Part shown: positions 37,496 to 48,592 of the stretch, piece by piece
Layout of the letters: every line of letters begins with the position of its first letter
Position numbering within the stretch: position 1 is the first letter of the stretch
Source: Pseudomonas matsuisoli
GTDB lineage: Bacteria; Pseudomonadota; Gammaproteobacteria; Pseudomonadales; Pseudomonadaceae
Reading direction: 5' to 3'
NCBI RefSeq assembly: GCF_014647635.1
Contig: NZ_BMPO01000002.1
Span: 594,261 to 658,260, forward strand
DNA length: 64,000 nt
Made by a program: the position numbers and the translations under genes
Notes under the pieces: model-generated
The model's database searches: none
The model's input: the letters and a program-made list of their open reading frames with translations, nothing else
Told to the model about the DNA's origin: nothing

Positions 37496-38575
37496 ATGCT
37501 CGCTTACGTCGTACGTCGCCTGCTGCTCATCATTCCGACGTTACTGGGCATCCTGCTCATCAACTTCATCATCATCCAGGCCGCTCCAGGTGGTCCAGTA
37601 GAGCAAACGATCGCGCGGATGGAGGGTGTGAGTAACAGTGTCGGAGGCGCTACCGGGCGCATTAGTGGCGGCGGCGCCGAGGTGGCGACCGGTAATTATC
37701 GAGGTGCCCAAGGCCTTGATCCTGAATTGATCGAGGAGATTAAGCGTCAATACGGGTTCGACAAGTCGGCCCCTGAACGCTTCTGGCTCATGCTCGGCAA
37801 TTACCTGCGCTTCGATTTCGGCGAGAGTTTTTTCCGAGATGCAAAGGTAACCGACCTAATTCTTGAAAAGCTTCCAGTCTCCCTCTCATTGGGGCTCTGG
37901 AGCACGCTGATCATGTACCTCGTTTCGATTCCGCTCGGTATCGCAAAGGCGACACGCCACGGTACCCCTTTCGATATCTGGACGAGTACTGCCATCGTCA
38001 TTGGCTACGCCGTACCTTCATTCCTTTTCGCGATTCTATTAATCGTCCTGTTCGCGGGCGGTAGTTATTTAGACTGGTTCCCCTTACGCGGACTGACGTC
38101 TAGCAATTTTGAAGAGCTCAGCGTACTCGGTAAGATCGGCGACTACTTCTGGCACCTTGCAATGCCAATCACGGCGCTCGTCATCGGCAACTTCGCGACG
38201 CTGACACTCCTAACCAAGAACAGCTTCCTCGATGAAATCGGCAAACAATATGTCGTGACGGCTCGGGCGAAAGGCCTTAGCGATCGACGCGTGCTGTATG
38301 GCCACATCTACCGCAACGCTATGCTGATTGTCATTGCAGGGTTCCCCGCAGCATTCGTAGGCATGTTCTTCACCGGGTCGCTGCTCATCGAAGTTATTTT
38401 TTCACTTGATGGGCTGGGCCTGCTAAGTTTCGAGTCCGCGATGAACCGCGACTACCCCGTCGTATTCGGAACGCTTTTTCTGTTCACCCTGCTGGGTCTT
38501 GCCGTGAAATTGATCGGCGACTTGACGTATATGCTCGTCGATCCTCGTATCGACTTCGAGAGCAGGGAGCACTGA
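37496..38575 (+). CDS. yejB: Oligopeptide-type ABC transporter permease YejB
   Basis: 359 residues, six membrane segments. N-terminal [24 protein letters not shown] is the DppB/YejB signature. The EAA loop [22 protein letters not shown] contacts the ATPase, and [18 protein letters not shown] is the conserved C-terminal part. A Gly-rich, polar insert (about residues 40-62, [16 protein letters not shown]) is characteristic of YejB compared with DppB. Translation begins directly after yejA. Confidence 0.92.
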   Translation: MLAYVVRRLLLIIPTLLGILLINFIIIQAAPGGPVEQTIARMEGVSNSVGGATGRISGGGAEVATGNYRGAQGLDPELIEEIKRQYGFDKSAPERFWLMLGNYLRFDFGESFFRDAKVTDLILEKLPVSLSLGLWSTLIMYLVSIPLGIAKATRHGTPFDIWTSTAIVIGYAVPSFLFAILLIVLFAGGSYLDWFPLRGLTSSNFEELSVLGKIGDYFWHLAMPITALVIGNFATLTLLTKNSFLDEIGKQYVVTARAKGLSDRRVLYGHIYRNAMLIVIAGFPAAFVGMFFTGSLLIEVIFSLDGLGLLSFESAMNRDYPVVFGTLFLFTLLGLAVKLIGDLTYMLVDPRIDFESREH

Positions 38576-38578
38576 TCG

Positions 38579-39598
38579 ATGATGCTTTCTCCAATCAATC
38601 AGCGCCGGATCGCGCGTTTCAAAGCGAACCGACGGGGCTGGTACTCGCTATGGATATTCCTGGCGCTTTTCGTATTGAGCCTTGGCGCGGAGCTGATCGC
38701 TAACGATAAACCGATCGCCGTGCGCTATGACGGTGAGTGGTTTTTCCCGGTATTCAAGCGATACCCGGAAACGGATTTCGGCGGTGAGTTTCCACTCCAG
38801 GCCAATTATAAAAGCCCCTACATCCAAGGCCTTATCGAGAAAAAAGACGGCCTGATGATCTGGCCACCTATCCGCTATAACCATGCAACGATCAACTACG
38901 ACCTTCCGGCGCCGGCCCCCACTCCCCCCTCCGCGGAGAACTGGCTAGGGACCGACGATCAAGCCCGCGACGTGATGGCTCGGGTGATCTATGGCTTCCG
39001 GATATCCGTGGTGTTCGCCTTGAGCCTGACGGTATTGAGCTCTGTCGTCGGGATTTTCGCTGGCGCGGTACAAGGCTTCTACGGAGGACGACTTGATCTG
39101 TTCGGCCAGCGGTTGATAGAAATCTGGTCCGGATTGCCAGTGCTTTATTTGCTGATCATCCTAACGGGCTTCGTACAAATCGATTTCTGGTGGCTACTGG
39201 GAATTATGCTGCTGTTTTCCTGGATGACCCTGGTCGATGTCGTTCGCGCTGAGTTCTTGCGCGGCCGCAACCTGGAATACGTCCGCGCGGCGCGTGCGCT
39301 GGGGATGAAGAACATTCACCTCATGTTTCGCCATATTCTTCCGAACGCGATGGTGTCCACGCTGACATTCATTCCGTTCATTCTGACCAGCACCATCGCA
39401 ACGCTCACAGCACTCGATTTCCTAGGATTTGGACTTCCGCCAGGATCGGCTTCGCTGGGTGAGCTGGTGTCGCAGGCGAAAGAAAACCTTCAGGCACCGT
39501 GGCTGGCAATCAGCGCATTCGTCGTATTGTCCGTAATGCTTACGCTTCTGGTGTTTATCGGAGAGGCTGCGCGTGATGCATTCGACCCGAGGAAATGA
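38579..39598 (+). CDS. yejE: Oligopeptide-type ABC transporter permease YejE
   Basis: 339 residues, six membrane segments. N-terminal FKANRRGWYSLWIFLALF and the long periplasmic loop with YPETDFGGEFPLQANYKSPYI set YejE apart from DppC. GTDDQARDVMARVIYGFR is the conserved start of the permease core, and EYVRAARALGMKNIHLMFRHILPNAMV the EAA loop. It forms the channel with YejB and overlaps nothing: three bases separate it from yejB and one from yejF. Confidence 0.92.
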   Translation: MMLSPINQRRIARFKANRRGWYSLWIFLALFVLSLGAELIANDKPIAVRYDGEWFFPVFKRYPETDFGGEFPLQANYKSPYIQGLIEKKDGLMIWPPIRYNHATINYDLPAPAPTPPSAENWLGTDDQARDVMARVIYGFRISVVFALSLTVLSSVVGIFAGAVQGFYGGRLDLFGQRLIEIWSGLPVLYLLIILTGFVQIDFWWLLGIMLLFSWMTLVDVVRAEFLRGRNLEYVRAARALGMKNIHLMFRHILPNAMVSTLTFIPFILTSTIATLTALDFLGFGLPPGSASLGELVSQAKENLQAPWLAISAFVVLSVMLTLLVFIGEAARDAFDPRK

Positions 39599-39599
39599 C

Positions 39600-41219
39600 A
39601 TGACCGAGAACGACAACCTGCTCGAAATCCGGGACCTGTCGATCGAGTTCACGAGCGAAGATTGCTCGATAGTGGCGGTCGACCGAGTTTCGCTAGACAT
39701 AAAGCGCGGCGAAACCCTAGCGCTTGTCGGGGAAAGCGGGTCGGGCAAATCCGTCACCGCTCATTCCATATTGCGATTACTGCCTTTTGCCCAGGCCCGA
39801 CATCCGAGCGGGACTATCACCTACGCCAAGCAGAACATGCTGAGCCTGAGCGACCGCCAGTTGCAGCAGATCAGGGGTAATAGGATTGCCATGATCTTTC
39901 AGGAGCCGATGACGTCGCTGAACCCGCTACACACGGTCGGAAAACAAATCGTGGAAATTCTGACACTGCATAAGGGGCTAAGAGACAAAGCCGCTGTCGA
40001 CCGCGCCATTGAACTGCTCGGCATGGTCGGGATACCGGATCCGCACACACGGCTCAAATCCTTTCCACACGAGCTTTCAGGCGGGCAGCGACAGCGGGTC
40101 ATGATCGCAATGGCATTAGCGAATGAGCCTGAATTGCTCATCGCAGACGAACCAACGACGGCGCTCGACGTCACCGTTCAACAAACGATTCTAGAGCTCT
40201 TGCAATCGCTTCAGGCGCAGCTTGGCATGGCCATGCTGCTCATCAGTCATGACCTCAACCTGGTAAAGCGCATCGCGCATCGCGTTTGCGTGATGCAACA
40301 GGGCAAGATTGTCGAACAGGGTTCGGTACAGCGAATATTCAATGCGCCCGAGCACCCCTACACGTGCGAGCTGCTTGCAGCCGAGCCTTCCGGAAGCCCC
40401 GTCGAATCAGCTGAGTCCAGGGAGCTGTTACAGGTCAGTGATCTTCGGGTCTGGTTTCCTATCAAGAAAGGAATACTCAAGCGTACTGCAGGACACATCA
40501 AAGCCGTGGACGGGATTAGCCTTACGCTGAGGGCTGGCGAAACACTGGGTATCGTTGGCGAGAGCGGGTCAGGCAAATCGACGCTAGGTCTCGCGATATT
40601 GCGCCTCTTGCAGAGCAAAGGGTCCATTCGCGTGGATGGGCGCGAGCTTCAGGATTTACCGCAAAAGGACGTCCGCCCATTTCGGCGTCAGATGCAGATC
40701 GTCTTCCAAGATCCCTTTGGCAGCCTTAGCCCGCGCATGTCCGTCGCTGATATCGTTGGTGAAGGATTGCTCATACACGGGATCGGAACACCGGCCGAAC
40801 GGCAGCAAACGATCATTAGCGCACTCCAAGAGGTCGGTCTCGACCCAGAGGCGCGACACCGGTATCCGCATGAGTTCTCGGGCGGACAGCGTCAACGCAT
40901 CGCCATTGCCCGCGCGCTGGTGCTCAAACCCGCCTTGATCATCCTCGATGAACCAACGTCGGCATTGGATCGCACGGTACAGAAACAGGTCGTGGAATTG
41001 CTTCGGAGCATACAGGCACGGCACAATCTCGCTTATTTATTTATCAGCCATGATTTGGCTGTGGTCCGCGCACTGAGCCATCATCTGTTGGTGATGAAAG
41101 AAGGCGTGGTCGTGGAACAGGGTCCTGCGGAGGCGCTATTTACTGCCCCAAAGGACGCCTATACGCGACAGCTTATGGAGGCAGCGATGCTGCCCTCCTC
41201 GCCGTCGTTTTTACATTAG
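39600..41219 (+). CDS. yejF: Oligopeptide-type ABC transporter double ATPase YejF
   Basis: ATG 39600, one base after the yejE stop and eight after GAGG, gives 539 residues. Two ABC cassettes: Walker [11 protein letters not shown] and [10 protein letters not shown]; signatures [15 protein letters not shown] and [15 protein letters not shown]; Walker [13 protein letters not shown] and [12 protein letters not shown]. Each cassette ends with an OPP_C-type extension ([11 protein letters not shown] near residue 265). It drives import through YejBE. fabI starts 14 bases after its stop. Confidence 0.93.
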   Translation: MTENDNLLEIRDLSIEFTSEDCSIVAVDRVSLDIKRGETLALVGESGSGKSVTAHSILRLLPFAQARHPSGTITYAKQNMLSLSDRQLQQIRGNRIAMIFQEPMTSLNPLHTVGKQIVEILTLHKGLRDKAAVDRAIELLGMVGIPDPHTRLKSFPHELSGGQRQRVMIAMALANEPELLIADEPTTALDVTVQQTILELLQSLQAQLGMAMLLISHDLNLVKRIAHRVCVMQQGKIVEQGSVQRIFNAPEHPYTCELLAAEPSGSPVESAESRELLQVSDLRVWFPIKKGILKRTAGHIKAVDGISLTLRAGETLGIVGESGSGKSTLGLAILRLLQSKGSIRVDGRELQDLPQKDVRPFRRQMQIVFQDPFGSLSPRMSVADIVGEGLLIHGIGTPAERQQTIISALQEVGLDPEARHRYPHEFSGGQRQRIAIARALVLKPALIILDEPTSALDRTVQKQVVELLRSIQARHNLAYLFISHDLAVVRALSHHLLVMKEGVVVEQGPAEALFTAPKDAYTRQLMEAAMLPSSPSFLH

Positions 41220-41233
41220 AAGAGGAATTGAAC

Positions 41234-42031
41234 ATGGGTTTTCTCGCCGGTAAGCGGGTACTGATCGTTGGTGTAGCCAGCAAACTCTCCATCGCATCCG
41301 GGATCGCCGCTGCCATGCACCGGGAAGGCGCCGAACTGGCATTCACCTACCAGAACGAAAAATTAAAGGGCCGTGTCGAAGAATTCGCCGCCGGCTGGGG
41401 CTCCAGCGCTGATTTGTGCTTTCCTTGCGATGTCGCCAATGACGACGAAATCGCTTCCGTCTTTGATGCGTTGAGTAAAAAATGGGACGGATTGGACATC
41501 ATCGTCCATTCGGTAGGCTTCGCTCCTGGCGATCAGCTCGACGGCGATTTCACCGCAGTGACGACGCGTGACGGTTTCAAGATTGCCCACGACATCAGTG
41601 CGTACAGCTTCGTTGCGCTGGCCAAGGCTGGCCGAGACATGATGAAAGGCCGCAACGGTAGCTTGCTCACCCTCTCCTATCTTGGCGCAGAGCGCACCAT
41701 GCCTAACTACAACGTCATGGGCATGGCGAAGGCAAGCTTGGAAGCGGGCGTTCGCTACCTCGCCTCGAGCCTTGGCCCGGAAGGCACACGTGTGAACGCG
41801 GTATCAGCAGGTCCGATTCGTACGCTCGCGGCGTCCGGCATCAAGAGCTTCCGCAAGATGCTTGCAGCGAACGAAGCGCAAACACCGCTACGTCGTAACG
41901 TTACCATCGATGAGGTAGGTAACGCTGGCGCGTTCCTGTGCTCGGATCTCGCGTCCGGTATTAGTGGCGAGATCCTCTACGTTGACGGCGGTTTCAATAC
42001 CACCGCAATGGGTAATCTCAGCGAGGACTGA
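41234..42031 (+). CDS. fabI: Enoyl-ACP reductase (NADH) FabI
   Basis: 265 residues from ATG 41234 (GAGG eight bases before); a TTG at 41228 is in frame but less well placed. This is the SDR-type Fab[17 protein letters not shown] binds NADH, and the triad Y149, Y159, K166 (three positions on from E. coli Y146/Y156/K163) sits in [23 protein letters not shown]. It performs the last reduction of fatty-acid elongation and is the target of triclosan. Probably read through from the yej operon, and followed by a palindrome and a strong terminator. Confidence 0.96.
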   Translation: MGFLAGKRVLIVGVASKLSIASGIAAAMHREGAELAFTYQNEKLKGRVEEFAAGWGSSADLCFPCDVANDDEIASVFDALSKKWDGLDIIVHSVGFAPGDQLDGDFTAVTTRDGFKIAHDISAYSFVALAKAGRDMMKGRNGSLLTLSYLGAERTMPNYNVMGMAKASLEAGVRYLASSLGPEGTRVNAVSAGPIRTLAASGIKSFRKMLAANEAQTPLRRNVTIDEVGNAGAFLCSDLASGISGEILYVDGGFNTTAMGNLSED

Positions 42032-42040
42032 TCCCTTCGG

Positions 42041-42060
42041 GTGCAGCAATATTGCTGCAC
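42041..42060. repeat. Perfect 20-base palindrome after fabI
   Basis: GTGCAGCAAT followed by its exact reverse complement ATTGCTGCAC, nine bases after the fabI stop and three before the terminator stem. It could be a stem without loop (cruciform), a protein site, or part of an extended terminator. Confidence 0.7.
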
Positions 42061-42063
42061 ATG

Positions 42064-42091
42064 AAAACGCCGGCCTTAGGGCCGGCGTTTT
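42064..42091. terminator. Bidirectional terminator between fabI and ppiD
   Basis: AAAACGCCGGCC (42064-42075) pairs with GGCCGGCGTTTT (42080-42091) around TTAG, a 12-bp stem with A- and T-runs at its ends, so it can stop fabI transcription from the left and ppiD transcription from the right. Confidence 0.88.
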
Positions 42092-42141
42092 CGTTTCCGC
42101 TGGAGCAAGGGCACCTTTCGGAAGAAAGCATGCCCTTGAGC

Positions 42142-44004
42142 TTATCGACGCTCGATATCGGCTTGCTCACGGAGCTGTTGCCGGAATGCCAGGAAATCTT
42201 GCTGGCCGACACGTGACGCTAGGAATCGGCGGTAATTCGCCAAGTCCTCTTCACTCAACTCTGTTGCTTGTGAGTTTACGCCATCAAGCCGAATGATCGC
42301 GAAATCGCCGTCGTTGAGCGCGATACCCGCGTATTCATTCTGCCCATCTTCAGGTTTGGCCATTCTGAACGCCTGTTGCAGTACCGCAGGGTCGACGCCC
42401 TCCTGATTGCGATTGGCCGCTTCGATGACTTGCCAATCAGACGCATTGCCCGTCGAGCTACCGCCATTTCGGGCATCGGCGATGTATTTCTCGCCTTCCG
42501 CCTTGGCCTTCTCCGACGCTTTCTGCTGAGATAGCTGCAAGCGGATCTGGTCAGCCACTTCTGCCAACGGCAATTGCTTGGGTACCAAATGCTCTTTTAC
42601 CCGCAGCACTATGGACGTCTCGGGGTCGAGCTCGATCAACTGGCTATTCGCACGCTCTTCGAGTACTTCTTGGCTGAACGCGGCTTGGGCAATCTGGCGA
42701 TTCGCCGTCAAGCCCTCGCCACCCTCACGGCCGAAAGGCGCGGACGTCTGTACCTTCAACCCCATCTCTTCTGCCGGCTGAGCAAGATCAGATGATTCGA
42801 AAGCGCTGCTTTCGAGTGTCTTGCTTGCTTCTAGAAAACGCGAATCCGCCTGTTGAGCCTTGAGCTCCTCGGTAAGCTTAGCCTTGAGACTCTCGAACGT
42901 AGGCACGTCGGCAGATTGCACCCCGAGAAGCTTGATCAAGTGCCAGCCATACGCGGTTTTCACAGGCTCGGACACGCCGTTCTGATCCAGTGCGTAGAGC
43001 GCCTTCTCGAACGCAGGGTCGTAGACGCCCGGTCCCGCGAACCCAAGATCACCGCCTTCGGACGCGGAGCCCTGATCCTGGGACGCTTCCTTGGCTAGCG
43101 CAGCGAAATCTTCACCCGCATCAATACGCTTGCGCAGTTCTTCAATACGCGCCTTGGCTTGAGCGTCGGACTCCTGGTCATTCACCTCGATGAGGATATG
43201 AGCCGCGCGACGGCGCTCCGCCAGGTTTGCGATTTCACGTTGATAAAGCGCTTGAAGGTCGTCTTCGCTAACGTCGGCTTCATCCACGAAAGCCTGTTTC
43301 TTGAGCTCTACATACTCAATGACGACCTGTTCAGGGCTCATGAATCGGGAGGCGTTCTTGTCATAAAACGCGTTGACCTCATCATCCGAAACATCGACGC
43401 CCTCTTTCGTGGCTTTCACCGTTCGAACGGCGAAGTCGCGCGTCTGACGTTCCAGCGCAGCGAATGCCCGGATGTCTTCTTCGGTCACGAAGCTCGTACC
43501 CGATACGCCGGCACGCAACTGCGCAACCAGCATTTCTTTCTTCAGCATGTCGCGGAACTGCAGCCGACCGTAGCCCATCTGGGCGATAGTCTGGTCAAAG
43601 CGGGCCGGGTCAAAGACGCCGTTCACTTGGAATTCCGGCGTTTGCACAATCAGTTGATCCAGCGCCTGCTCGGAAAACGCAAATCCGGACGCCTGGGCAC
43701 CCTGCAAAAGCAGCATGCGGTCGATCAGGCCATTCACTGCGCTTTCGCGCAACAGGCCGTCATCCAACATCGACGAATCGAAATTTGGACCGAGTTGCTG
43801 AGCCAGTTGCCGACGCTGCATCTCTACTGCCTGATTAACCTCGGGAATGGTGATTTCCTCACCATTTACCTCGGCCGCTGTCTGATCGTTATTCACCGAA
43901 TTGAAGATCGCTTCGAAACCGGTGAACGCCATCAGGATGACGATCAAGCCAATAATTGCCTTGGCAATCAGGCCTTGGGATTTATCCCTAATATTTTGCA
44001 GCAT
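42142..44004 (-). CDS. ppiD: Periplasmic folding chaperone / peptidyl-prolyl isomerase PpiD
   Basis: 620 residues. One N-terminal membrane helix (about 13-33, GLIAKAIIGLIVILMAFTGF) anchors it to the inner membrane, followed by the SurA-like chaperone region (VNQAVEMQRRQLAQQLG). The parvulin domain lies at about 265-360: RRAAHILIEVND, ASQDQGSASEGGDLGFAGPGVYDPAFEKALYALDQNGVSEPVKTAYGWHLIKL. It assists outer-membrane protein folding at the Sec exit. Follows hupB in the lon-hupB-ppiD order. Confidence 0.94.
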   Translation of the reverse strand: MLQNIRDKSQGLIAKAIIGLIVILMAFTGFEAIFNSVNNDQTAAEVNGEEITIPEVNQAVEMQRRQLAQQLGPNFDSSMLDDGLLRESAVNGLIDRMLLLQGAQASGFAFSEQALDQLIVQTPEFQVNGVFDPARFDQTIAQMGYGRLQFRDMLKKEMLVAQLRAGVSGTSFVTEEDIRAFAALERQTRDFAVRTVKATKEGVDVSDDEVNAFYDKNASRFMSPEQVVIEYVELKKQAFVDEADVSEDDLQALYQREIANLAERRRAAHILIEVNDQESDAQAKARIEELRKRIDAGEDFAALAKEASQDQGSASEGGDLGFAGPGVYDPAFEKALYALDQNGVSEPVKTAYGWHLIKLLGVQSADVPTFESLKAKLTEELKAQQADSRFLEASKTLESSAFESSDLAQPAEEMGLKVQTSAPFGREGGEGLTANRQIAQAAFSQEVLEERANSQLIELDPETSIVLRVKEHLVPKQLPLAEVADQIRLQLSQQKASEKAKAEGEKYIADARNGGSSTGNASDWQVIEAANRNQEGVDPAVLQQAFRMAKPEDGQNEYAGIALNDGDFAIIRLDGVNSQATELSEEDLANYRRFLASRVGQQDFLAFRQQLREQADIERR

Positions 44005-44070
44005 GGGTCCCCCAGAACCGCCTATAGCTGAACTGCGCTAGCTGAAGCACGCGAATACTTATTGGATAGA

Positions 44071-44100
44071 AAAAAGGCGCATCCTGGGATGCGCCTTTTT
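44071..44100. terminator. Strong bidirectional terminator between hupB and ppiD
   Basis: AAAAAGGCGCATCC pairs with GGATGCGCCTTTTT (14 bp) around two bases. On the minus strand it ends hupB transcription before ppiD, which therefore has its own promoter in the 66 bases before 44004. Confidence 0.9.
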
Positions 44101-44192
44101 CATATCGCACGGTGGGATCTGGTTACCGTTCCGACATGAAGCCGGTCCGGTCAGACTATAGCCCCACCATCAGGCAGTAGCCTGAAGAGCGC

Positions 44193-44465
44193 TTAGTTTA
44201 CTGCGTCCTTCAGAGCCTTACCGGCTTTGAAACCAGGGATCTTGGCGGCTTCGATGTTGATCGGGTTGCCAGTCTGCGGATTACGACCGGTACGCGCGGC
44301 ACGCTCTTTGACAGCGAATGTGCCGAAGCCTACCAATACGACGGAGTCACCGGCCTTCAGGGCACCGGTAACGGATTCGATGACTGCGTCCAGCGCACGG
44401 CCGGCAACAGCTTTCGGGATATCAGCAGATGCTGCGATGGCATCGATCAATTCCGACTTGTTCAC
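44193..44465 (-). CDS. hupB: DNA-binding protein HU-beta
   Basis: 90 residues: [28 protein letters not shown], then [31 protein letters not shown], the DNA-wrapping arm with the intercalating Pro in RNPQTG. It is a nucleoid protein. Placed between lon and ppiD as in most gammaproteobacteria, which points to HU-beta rather than HU-alpha or IHF. Confidence 0.96.
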   Translation of the reverse strand: MNKSELIDAIAASADIPKAVAGRALDAVIESVTGALKAGDSVVLVGFGTFAVKERAARTGRNPQTGNPINIEAAKIPGFKAGKALKDAVN

Positions 44466-44597
44466 TCTAAGTCCCCTTATTTCCGTTGAGTTATTTCTTA
44501 GTGTCTAAATATCTTAAAACTGGCCGTTGGCTGGCTCAAAAAACACACTGGCCGCTTTATATCAAGGCCCTAAAAGTGGGTCAAGGAAGCCAATCGG

Positions 44598-46994
44598 CTA
44601 ATGCGTACTGATCCTTTCCTTGGAGTCCGACTCGCGCTTATCTTCCTTAGCGACAATCTCGGGAGCCGCATCTGGCAAGGGCTCCGGCGCGTATTGCAGC
44701 GCAATTTGGAGGACCTCGTCAATCCATTTGACAGGTTTTATCGTTAAGTCTTGCTTGATGTTTTCCGGAATATCCTTGAGATCGCGCACATTTTCTTCCG
44801 GAATTATCACGGTTTTGATTCCACCGCGGTGGGCAGCAAGCAACTTTTCCTTTAGTCCGCCAATTGCGAGTACCTGACCACGCAAAGTGATTTCGCCAGT
44901 CATTGCGACATCTGCCCGGACCGGTATCTGCGTCAACGCGGACACCAATGCGGTGCACATTCCAACGCCCGCGCTGGGGCCATCCTTCGGTGTCGCCCCT
45001 TCCGGCATATGAATATGTATATCGCGTTTCTCGTGGAAGTCAGGCGCGATACCCAAACTATGAGCACGGCTTCGCACGACGGTCTGCGCTGCAGTCATCG
45101 ACTCGACCATGACATCGCCCAAGGAACCCGTCTTAATGAGCTGGCCTTTACCAGGAACCACCGCCGTTTCGATCGTCAACAGCTCGCCACCTACCTGCGT
45201 CCACGCAAGACCTGTGACCTGCCCAATCTGGTTTTGTTGCTCGGCCAGACCATATCGGTACTTGCGAACGCCTAGATAATGCTCGACATTTTCCGGCGTC
45301 ACTGTGACTTGGAAGCGCTTCTGCTTCGAGTGCTCCTTGACCGCCTTACGGCAAACCTTGGCGACCTGCCGCTCCAGCCCTCGCACACCTGCTTCGCGCG
45401 TGTAGTACCGAATAATGTCTCGAATGGCGTCTTCTTCGAACTCCAACTCACCCTTCTTCAGACCATTCGCAGCGGTTTGCTTAGGCGCGAGATATTTGAC
45501 CGCAATGTTCACCTTCTCGTCCTCGGTGTAACCCGGCAACCGAATGATCTCCATGCGATCCATCAACGGCGCAGGGATGTTCATCGAGTTAGCGGTACAG
45601 ATGAACATCACATCGGAAAGGTCAAAGTCGACCTCCAGGTAATGATCATTGAAGTTGTGGTTCTGCTCGGGATCGAGCACTTCAAGCAAGGCCGAGGCCG
45701 GATCCCCGCGCATGTCACTGCCCATCTTGTCAATTTCATCGAGCAAGAACAGCGGATTGCGCACGCCCACCTTCGTCATTTTTTGAATCAATCGACCCGG
45801 CATCGAGCCAATGTAAGTGCGGCGATGGCCACGAATTTCCGCTTCGTCGCGGACCCCGCCAAGCGCCATACGCACAAATTTCCGATTCGTCGCACTGGCG
45901 ATCGATTCGGCAAGGGATGTCTTACCGACCCCCGGAGGACCAACCAAGCAAAGCACCGGGCCTTTTAGCTTTTTCACGCGTTTCTGGACCGCGAGATACT
46001 CGAGAATGCGCTCCTTCACTTCCTCAAGGCCATAATGGTCCGCATCCAAGATGTTCTCGGCTTTGCCGAGATCAAGTCGGACCTTGCTTTCCGTTTTCCA
46101 CGGTACGTTGACCAACCAGTCGATATAGGAGCGCACAACCGTAGCCTCGGCAGACATCGGCGACATCTGCTTCAACTTGTTGAGTTCGGCGGTCGCTTTC
46201 GTGTATGCCTCTTTCGTGAGTCCGGCGCTATCGATCCGCTTTTTCAGCTCTTCAACTTCGTTGTGGCCCTCATCAATGTCGCCAAGCTCTTTCTGAATGG
46301 CTTTCATCTGCTCGTTCAGATAGTACTCGCGCTGACTGCGCTCCATCTGCTTCTTGACACGGCCCCGGATGCGCTTTTCGACCTGGAGAAGATCAATTTC
46401 CGCATCGAGGAGCGCGAGCACATGCTCAACGCGTGCACTCAAGTCGGTAATTTCGAGAATGCCCTGCTTCTGATCAATCTTCAGCGCCATGTGCGCAGCC
46501 ATCGTATCAACCAGGCGCGCAGGCTCCTCGATGCTATTGAGCGATGACAGCACCTCAGAAGGAATCTTCTTACCAAGCTGAACGTACTGCTCGAACTGGC
46601 TCATCAGGCTGCGCGTGAAAACTTCACTCTCACGCTCACCCGCGTCGGTCTCGTCGATGACCTGGACGTCGGCTCGGCAGTGCCCTTCAGCCTCGTAGAA
46701 ATTCACCAGCTCACCGCGCTGCTCACCCTCCACTAACACCTTAACCGTGCCATCAGGAAGCTTCAGCAGTTGAAGAACGGTTGCGACCGTGCCCATGCGA
46801 TAGAGCGCGTCCTCGCCGGGATCGTCATCCGCTGCATTTTTCTGGGCGAGTAAAAGGATTTGCTTGTCGCCATTCATCGCAGCTTCGAGCGCTTCGATGG
46901 ACTTTTCACGCCCAACGAATAGCGGTATCACCATGTGCGGATAGACGACGACGTCGCGCAGTGGCAGGAGTGGCAATTCGATGGTTGTCTTCAT
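44598..46994 (-). CDS. lon: ATP-dependent protease Lon
   Basis: ATG 46994 gives 798 residues; the frame extends to 47018 but the family starts [19 protein letters not shown]. Order of parts: N-terminal LON substrate domain, coiled coil ([23 protein letters not shown]), AAA+ module with Walker [11 protein letters not shown] and Walker B FLLDEID, and the C-terminal protease with the catalytic Ser in PKDGPSAG and Lys in [14 protein letters not shown]. It degrades damaged and regulatory proteins. A heat-shock-type promoter candidate precedes it. Confidence 0.97.
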   Translation of the reverse strand: MKTTIELPLLPLRDVVVYPHMVIPLFVGREKSIEALEAAMNGDKQILLLAQKNAADDDPGEDALYRMGTVATVLQLLKLPDGTVKVLVEGEQRGELVNFYEAEGHCRADVQVIDETDAGERESEVFTRSLMSQFEQYVQLGKKIPSEVLSSLNSIEEPARLVDTMAAHMALKIDQKQGILEITDLSARVEHVLALLDAEIDLLQVEKRIRGRVKKQMERSQREYYLNEQMKAIQKELGDIDEGHNEVEELKKRIDSAGLTKEAYTKATAELNKLKQMSPMSAEATVVRSYIDWLVNVPWKTESKVRLDLGKAENILDADHYGLEEVKERILEYLAVQKRVKKLKGPVLCLVGPPGVGKTSLAESIASATNRKFVRMALGGVRDEAEIRGHRRTYIGSMPGRLIQKMTKVGVRNPLFLLDEIDKMGSDMRGDPASALLEVLDPEQNHNFNDHYLEVDFDLSDVMFICTANSMNIPAPLMDRMEIIRLPGYTEDEKVNIAVKYLAPKQTAANGLKKGELEFEEDAIRDIIRYYTREAGVRGLERQVAKVCRKAVKEHSKQKRFQVTVTPENVEHYLGVRKYRYGLAEQQNQIGQVTGLAWTQVGGELLTIETAVVPGKGQLIKTGSLGDVMVESMTAAQTVVRSRAHSLGIAPDFHEKRDIHIHMPEGATPKDGPSAGVGMCTALVSALTQIPVRADVAMTGEITLRGQVLAIGGLKEKLLAAHRGGIKTVIIPEENVRDLKDIPENIKQDLTIKPVKWIDEVLQIALQYAPEPLPDAAPEIVAKEDKRESDSKERISTH

Positions 46995-47049
46995 GATCTC
47001 GACTCTACAGCGACCCAATGGTCGTAATCGGAAGGAGGATTAACGTCAA

Positions 47050-47077
47050 CATGCGGGCGGAACACATGAATTACAAG
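47050..47077 (-). promoter_or_regulatory. Candidate sigma-32 (heat-shock) promoter of lon
   Basis: On the minus strand CTTGTAA (47077-47071), a 13-base spacer and CCCGCATGT resemble the sigma-32 consensus CTTGAAA / CCCCATNT, with about 55 bases to the lon start. Heat-shock control of lon is well known; the match is good but not perfect. Confidence 0.5.
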
Positions 47078-47090
47078 CGCAGATAGGGCG

Positions 47091-47110
47091 AAGGGGCCTA
47101 AAGGCCCCTT
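47091..47110 (-). terminator. Hairpin after clpX
   Basis: AAGGGGCC and GGCCCCTT pair exactly (8 bp) around four bases, five bases after the clpX stop on the minus strand. No long U-run, so termination may be partial, allowing some read-through into lon. Confidence 0.6.
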
Positions 47111-47115
47111 CGTGG

Positions 47116-48393
47116 TCATGCGTCAGGCGCTGCCTTAGCAGGCTCGCTGTTCTCGTAGATGAGCAGTGGTTTGGATGAGCCTTCGATCACGCTCTCATCA
47201 ATCACCACTTTGCTCACGTCGTTCTGCGACGGAATTTCATACATCGTATCTAACAAAATGCCTTCGAGGATCGACCGAAGTCCGCGTGCGCCCGTTTTGC
47301 GCTCCAGTGCCTTGTTGGCGACCGCCTTCAATGCATCTGCTCTGAACTCGAGATCGACACCTTCCATCTCGAAGAGCTTCGCGTACTGCTTGGTCAGAGC
47401 ATTTTTTGGCTCGGTGAGGATCTGCATCAGAGCCGCCTCATCGAGCTCATCCAGCGTCGCAATGACAGGTAGACGCCCAACGAACTCAGGAATGAGACCG
47501 AACTTCACAAGGTCATCGGGCTCCACTTCGCGAAGTGCCTCGCCTACCTTCTTGCCAAGATCCTGGCTCCTAACTTCCGCGTTAAAACCGATACCACCAC
47601 GCGTGGAACGATTCTGGATAACTTTTTCCAGGCCCGCGAAGGCGCCACCGCATATGAATAGGATATTACGCGTATCAACTTGCAGAAATTCTTGTTGCGG
47701 ATGCTTTCGGCCACCTTGCGGAGGCACCGAAGCGACCGTGCCTTCGATGAGCTTCAGCAAAGCCTGCTGGACGCCTTCACCCGACACGTCACGCGTGATA
47801 GACGGGTTGTCGGACTTCCGGGAAATCTTGTCGATCTCATCGATATAGACGATACCCATCTGGGCTTTGTCGACGTCGTAATCGCACTTTTGCAACAGCT
47901 TCTGGATGATGTTCTCGACATCCTCACCAACGTAGCCGGCCTCGGTCAGCGTGGTTGCATCAGCAATGGTGAACGGCACGTTCAACAGCCTTGCCAACGT
48001 TTCCGCCAGCAATGTCTTACCGGAGCCCGTGGGCCCGATCAGCAGGATGTTGCTTTTACCCAGCTCGACGTCGTCTTTCTTTTCACGCTGGTTCAACCGT
48101 TTGTAGTGGTTGTACACCGCGACAGCCAGGACTTTCTTCGCCCGCTCCTGGCCAATCACGTATTGATCGAGAATCGTGCTGATCTCTTTGGGTGCCGGTA
48201 ACTTGTGCGCATTGCTTTCGGCCTGCGCTTCCTGCACCTCCTCGCGGATGATGTCGTTACACAGGTCGACGCATTCGTCACAAATGAAGACCGAGGGGCC
48301 GGCAATCAACTTGCGTACTTCGTGCTGGCTCTTGCCGCAGAAGGAGCAATAAAGCAGTTTGCCGTTGTCCTCGCCGTTGCGGGTATCAGTCAT
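47116..48393 (-). CDS. clpX: ATP-dependent Clp protease ATPase ClpX
   Basis: 425 residues. The N-terminal zinc domain has C-x2-C ... C-x2-C (YCSFCGK and [10 protein letters not shown]); the AAA+ core has Walker A GPTGSGKT, Walker [11 protein letters not shown] and sensor [10 protein letters not shown]. The pore loop GYVG and the ClpP-docking loop ([13 protein letters not shown] neighbourhood, IGF-type) are in their usual places. It unfolds tagged proteins for ClpP. The 199-base gap to clpP carries its own promoter candidate. Confidence 0.97.
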   Translation of the reverse strand: MTDTRNGEDNGKLLYCSFCGKSQHEVRKLIAGPSVFICDECVDLCNDIIREEVQEAQAESNAHKLPAPKEISTILDQYVIGQERAKKVLAVAVYNHYKRLNQREKKDDVELGKSNILLIGPTGSGKTLLAETLARLLNVPFTIADATTLTEAGYVGEDVENIIQKLLQKCDYDVDKAQMGIVYIDEIDKISRKSDNPSITRDVSGEGVQQALLKLIEGTVASVPPQGGRKHPQQEFLQVDTRNILFICGGAFAGLEKVIQNRSTRGGIGFNAEVRSQDLGKKVGEALREVEPDDLVKFGLIPEFVGRLPVIATLDELDEAALMQILTEPKNALTKQYAKLFEMEGVDLEFRADALKAVANKALERKTGARGLRSILEGILLDTMYEIPSQNDVSKVVIDESVIEGSSKPLLIYENSEPAKAAPDA

Positions 48394-48428
48394 CGATCAA
48401 TCCAATACGGGTAAGCTTGAACCACAAG

Positions 48429-48455
48429 ATGAAGGCAATCGCGGGTATTTTCAAG
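48429..48455 (-). promoter_or_regulatory. Possible sigma-32-like promoter of clpX
   Basis: Minus-strand CTTGAA (48455-48450), 15 bases, then CTTCATCT (near 48436-48429), about 35 bases before the clpX start. The -35 is perfect, the -10 only partial. Confidence 0.35.
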
Positions 48456-48592
48456 TCCGCTCATTGCCGCATATCGCAGGTTGGGAAACGCTACAAAAAG
48501 GCGTGAGTCGCATGAAGGATAGACCCAAATGCGACCGGTATGTTGCAGAGCGTGTTCGCAAAGCCTGGCGACCGTGCGAACAAAGCTTCGAT

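Noticed and set aside
43159..44031. 290-codon plus-strand frame opposite ppiD
   Set aside because: Antisense shadow; PpiD is intact and conserved.
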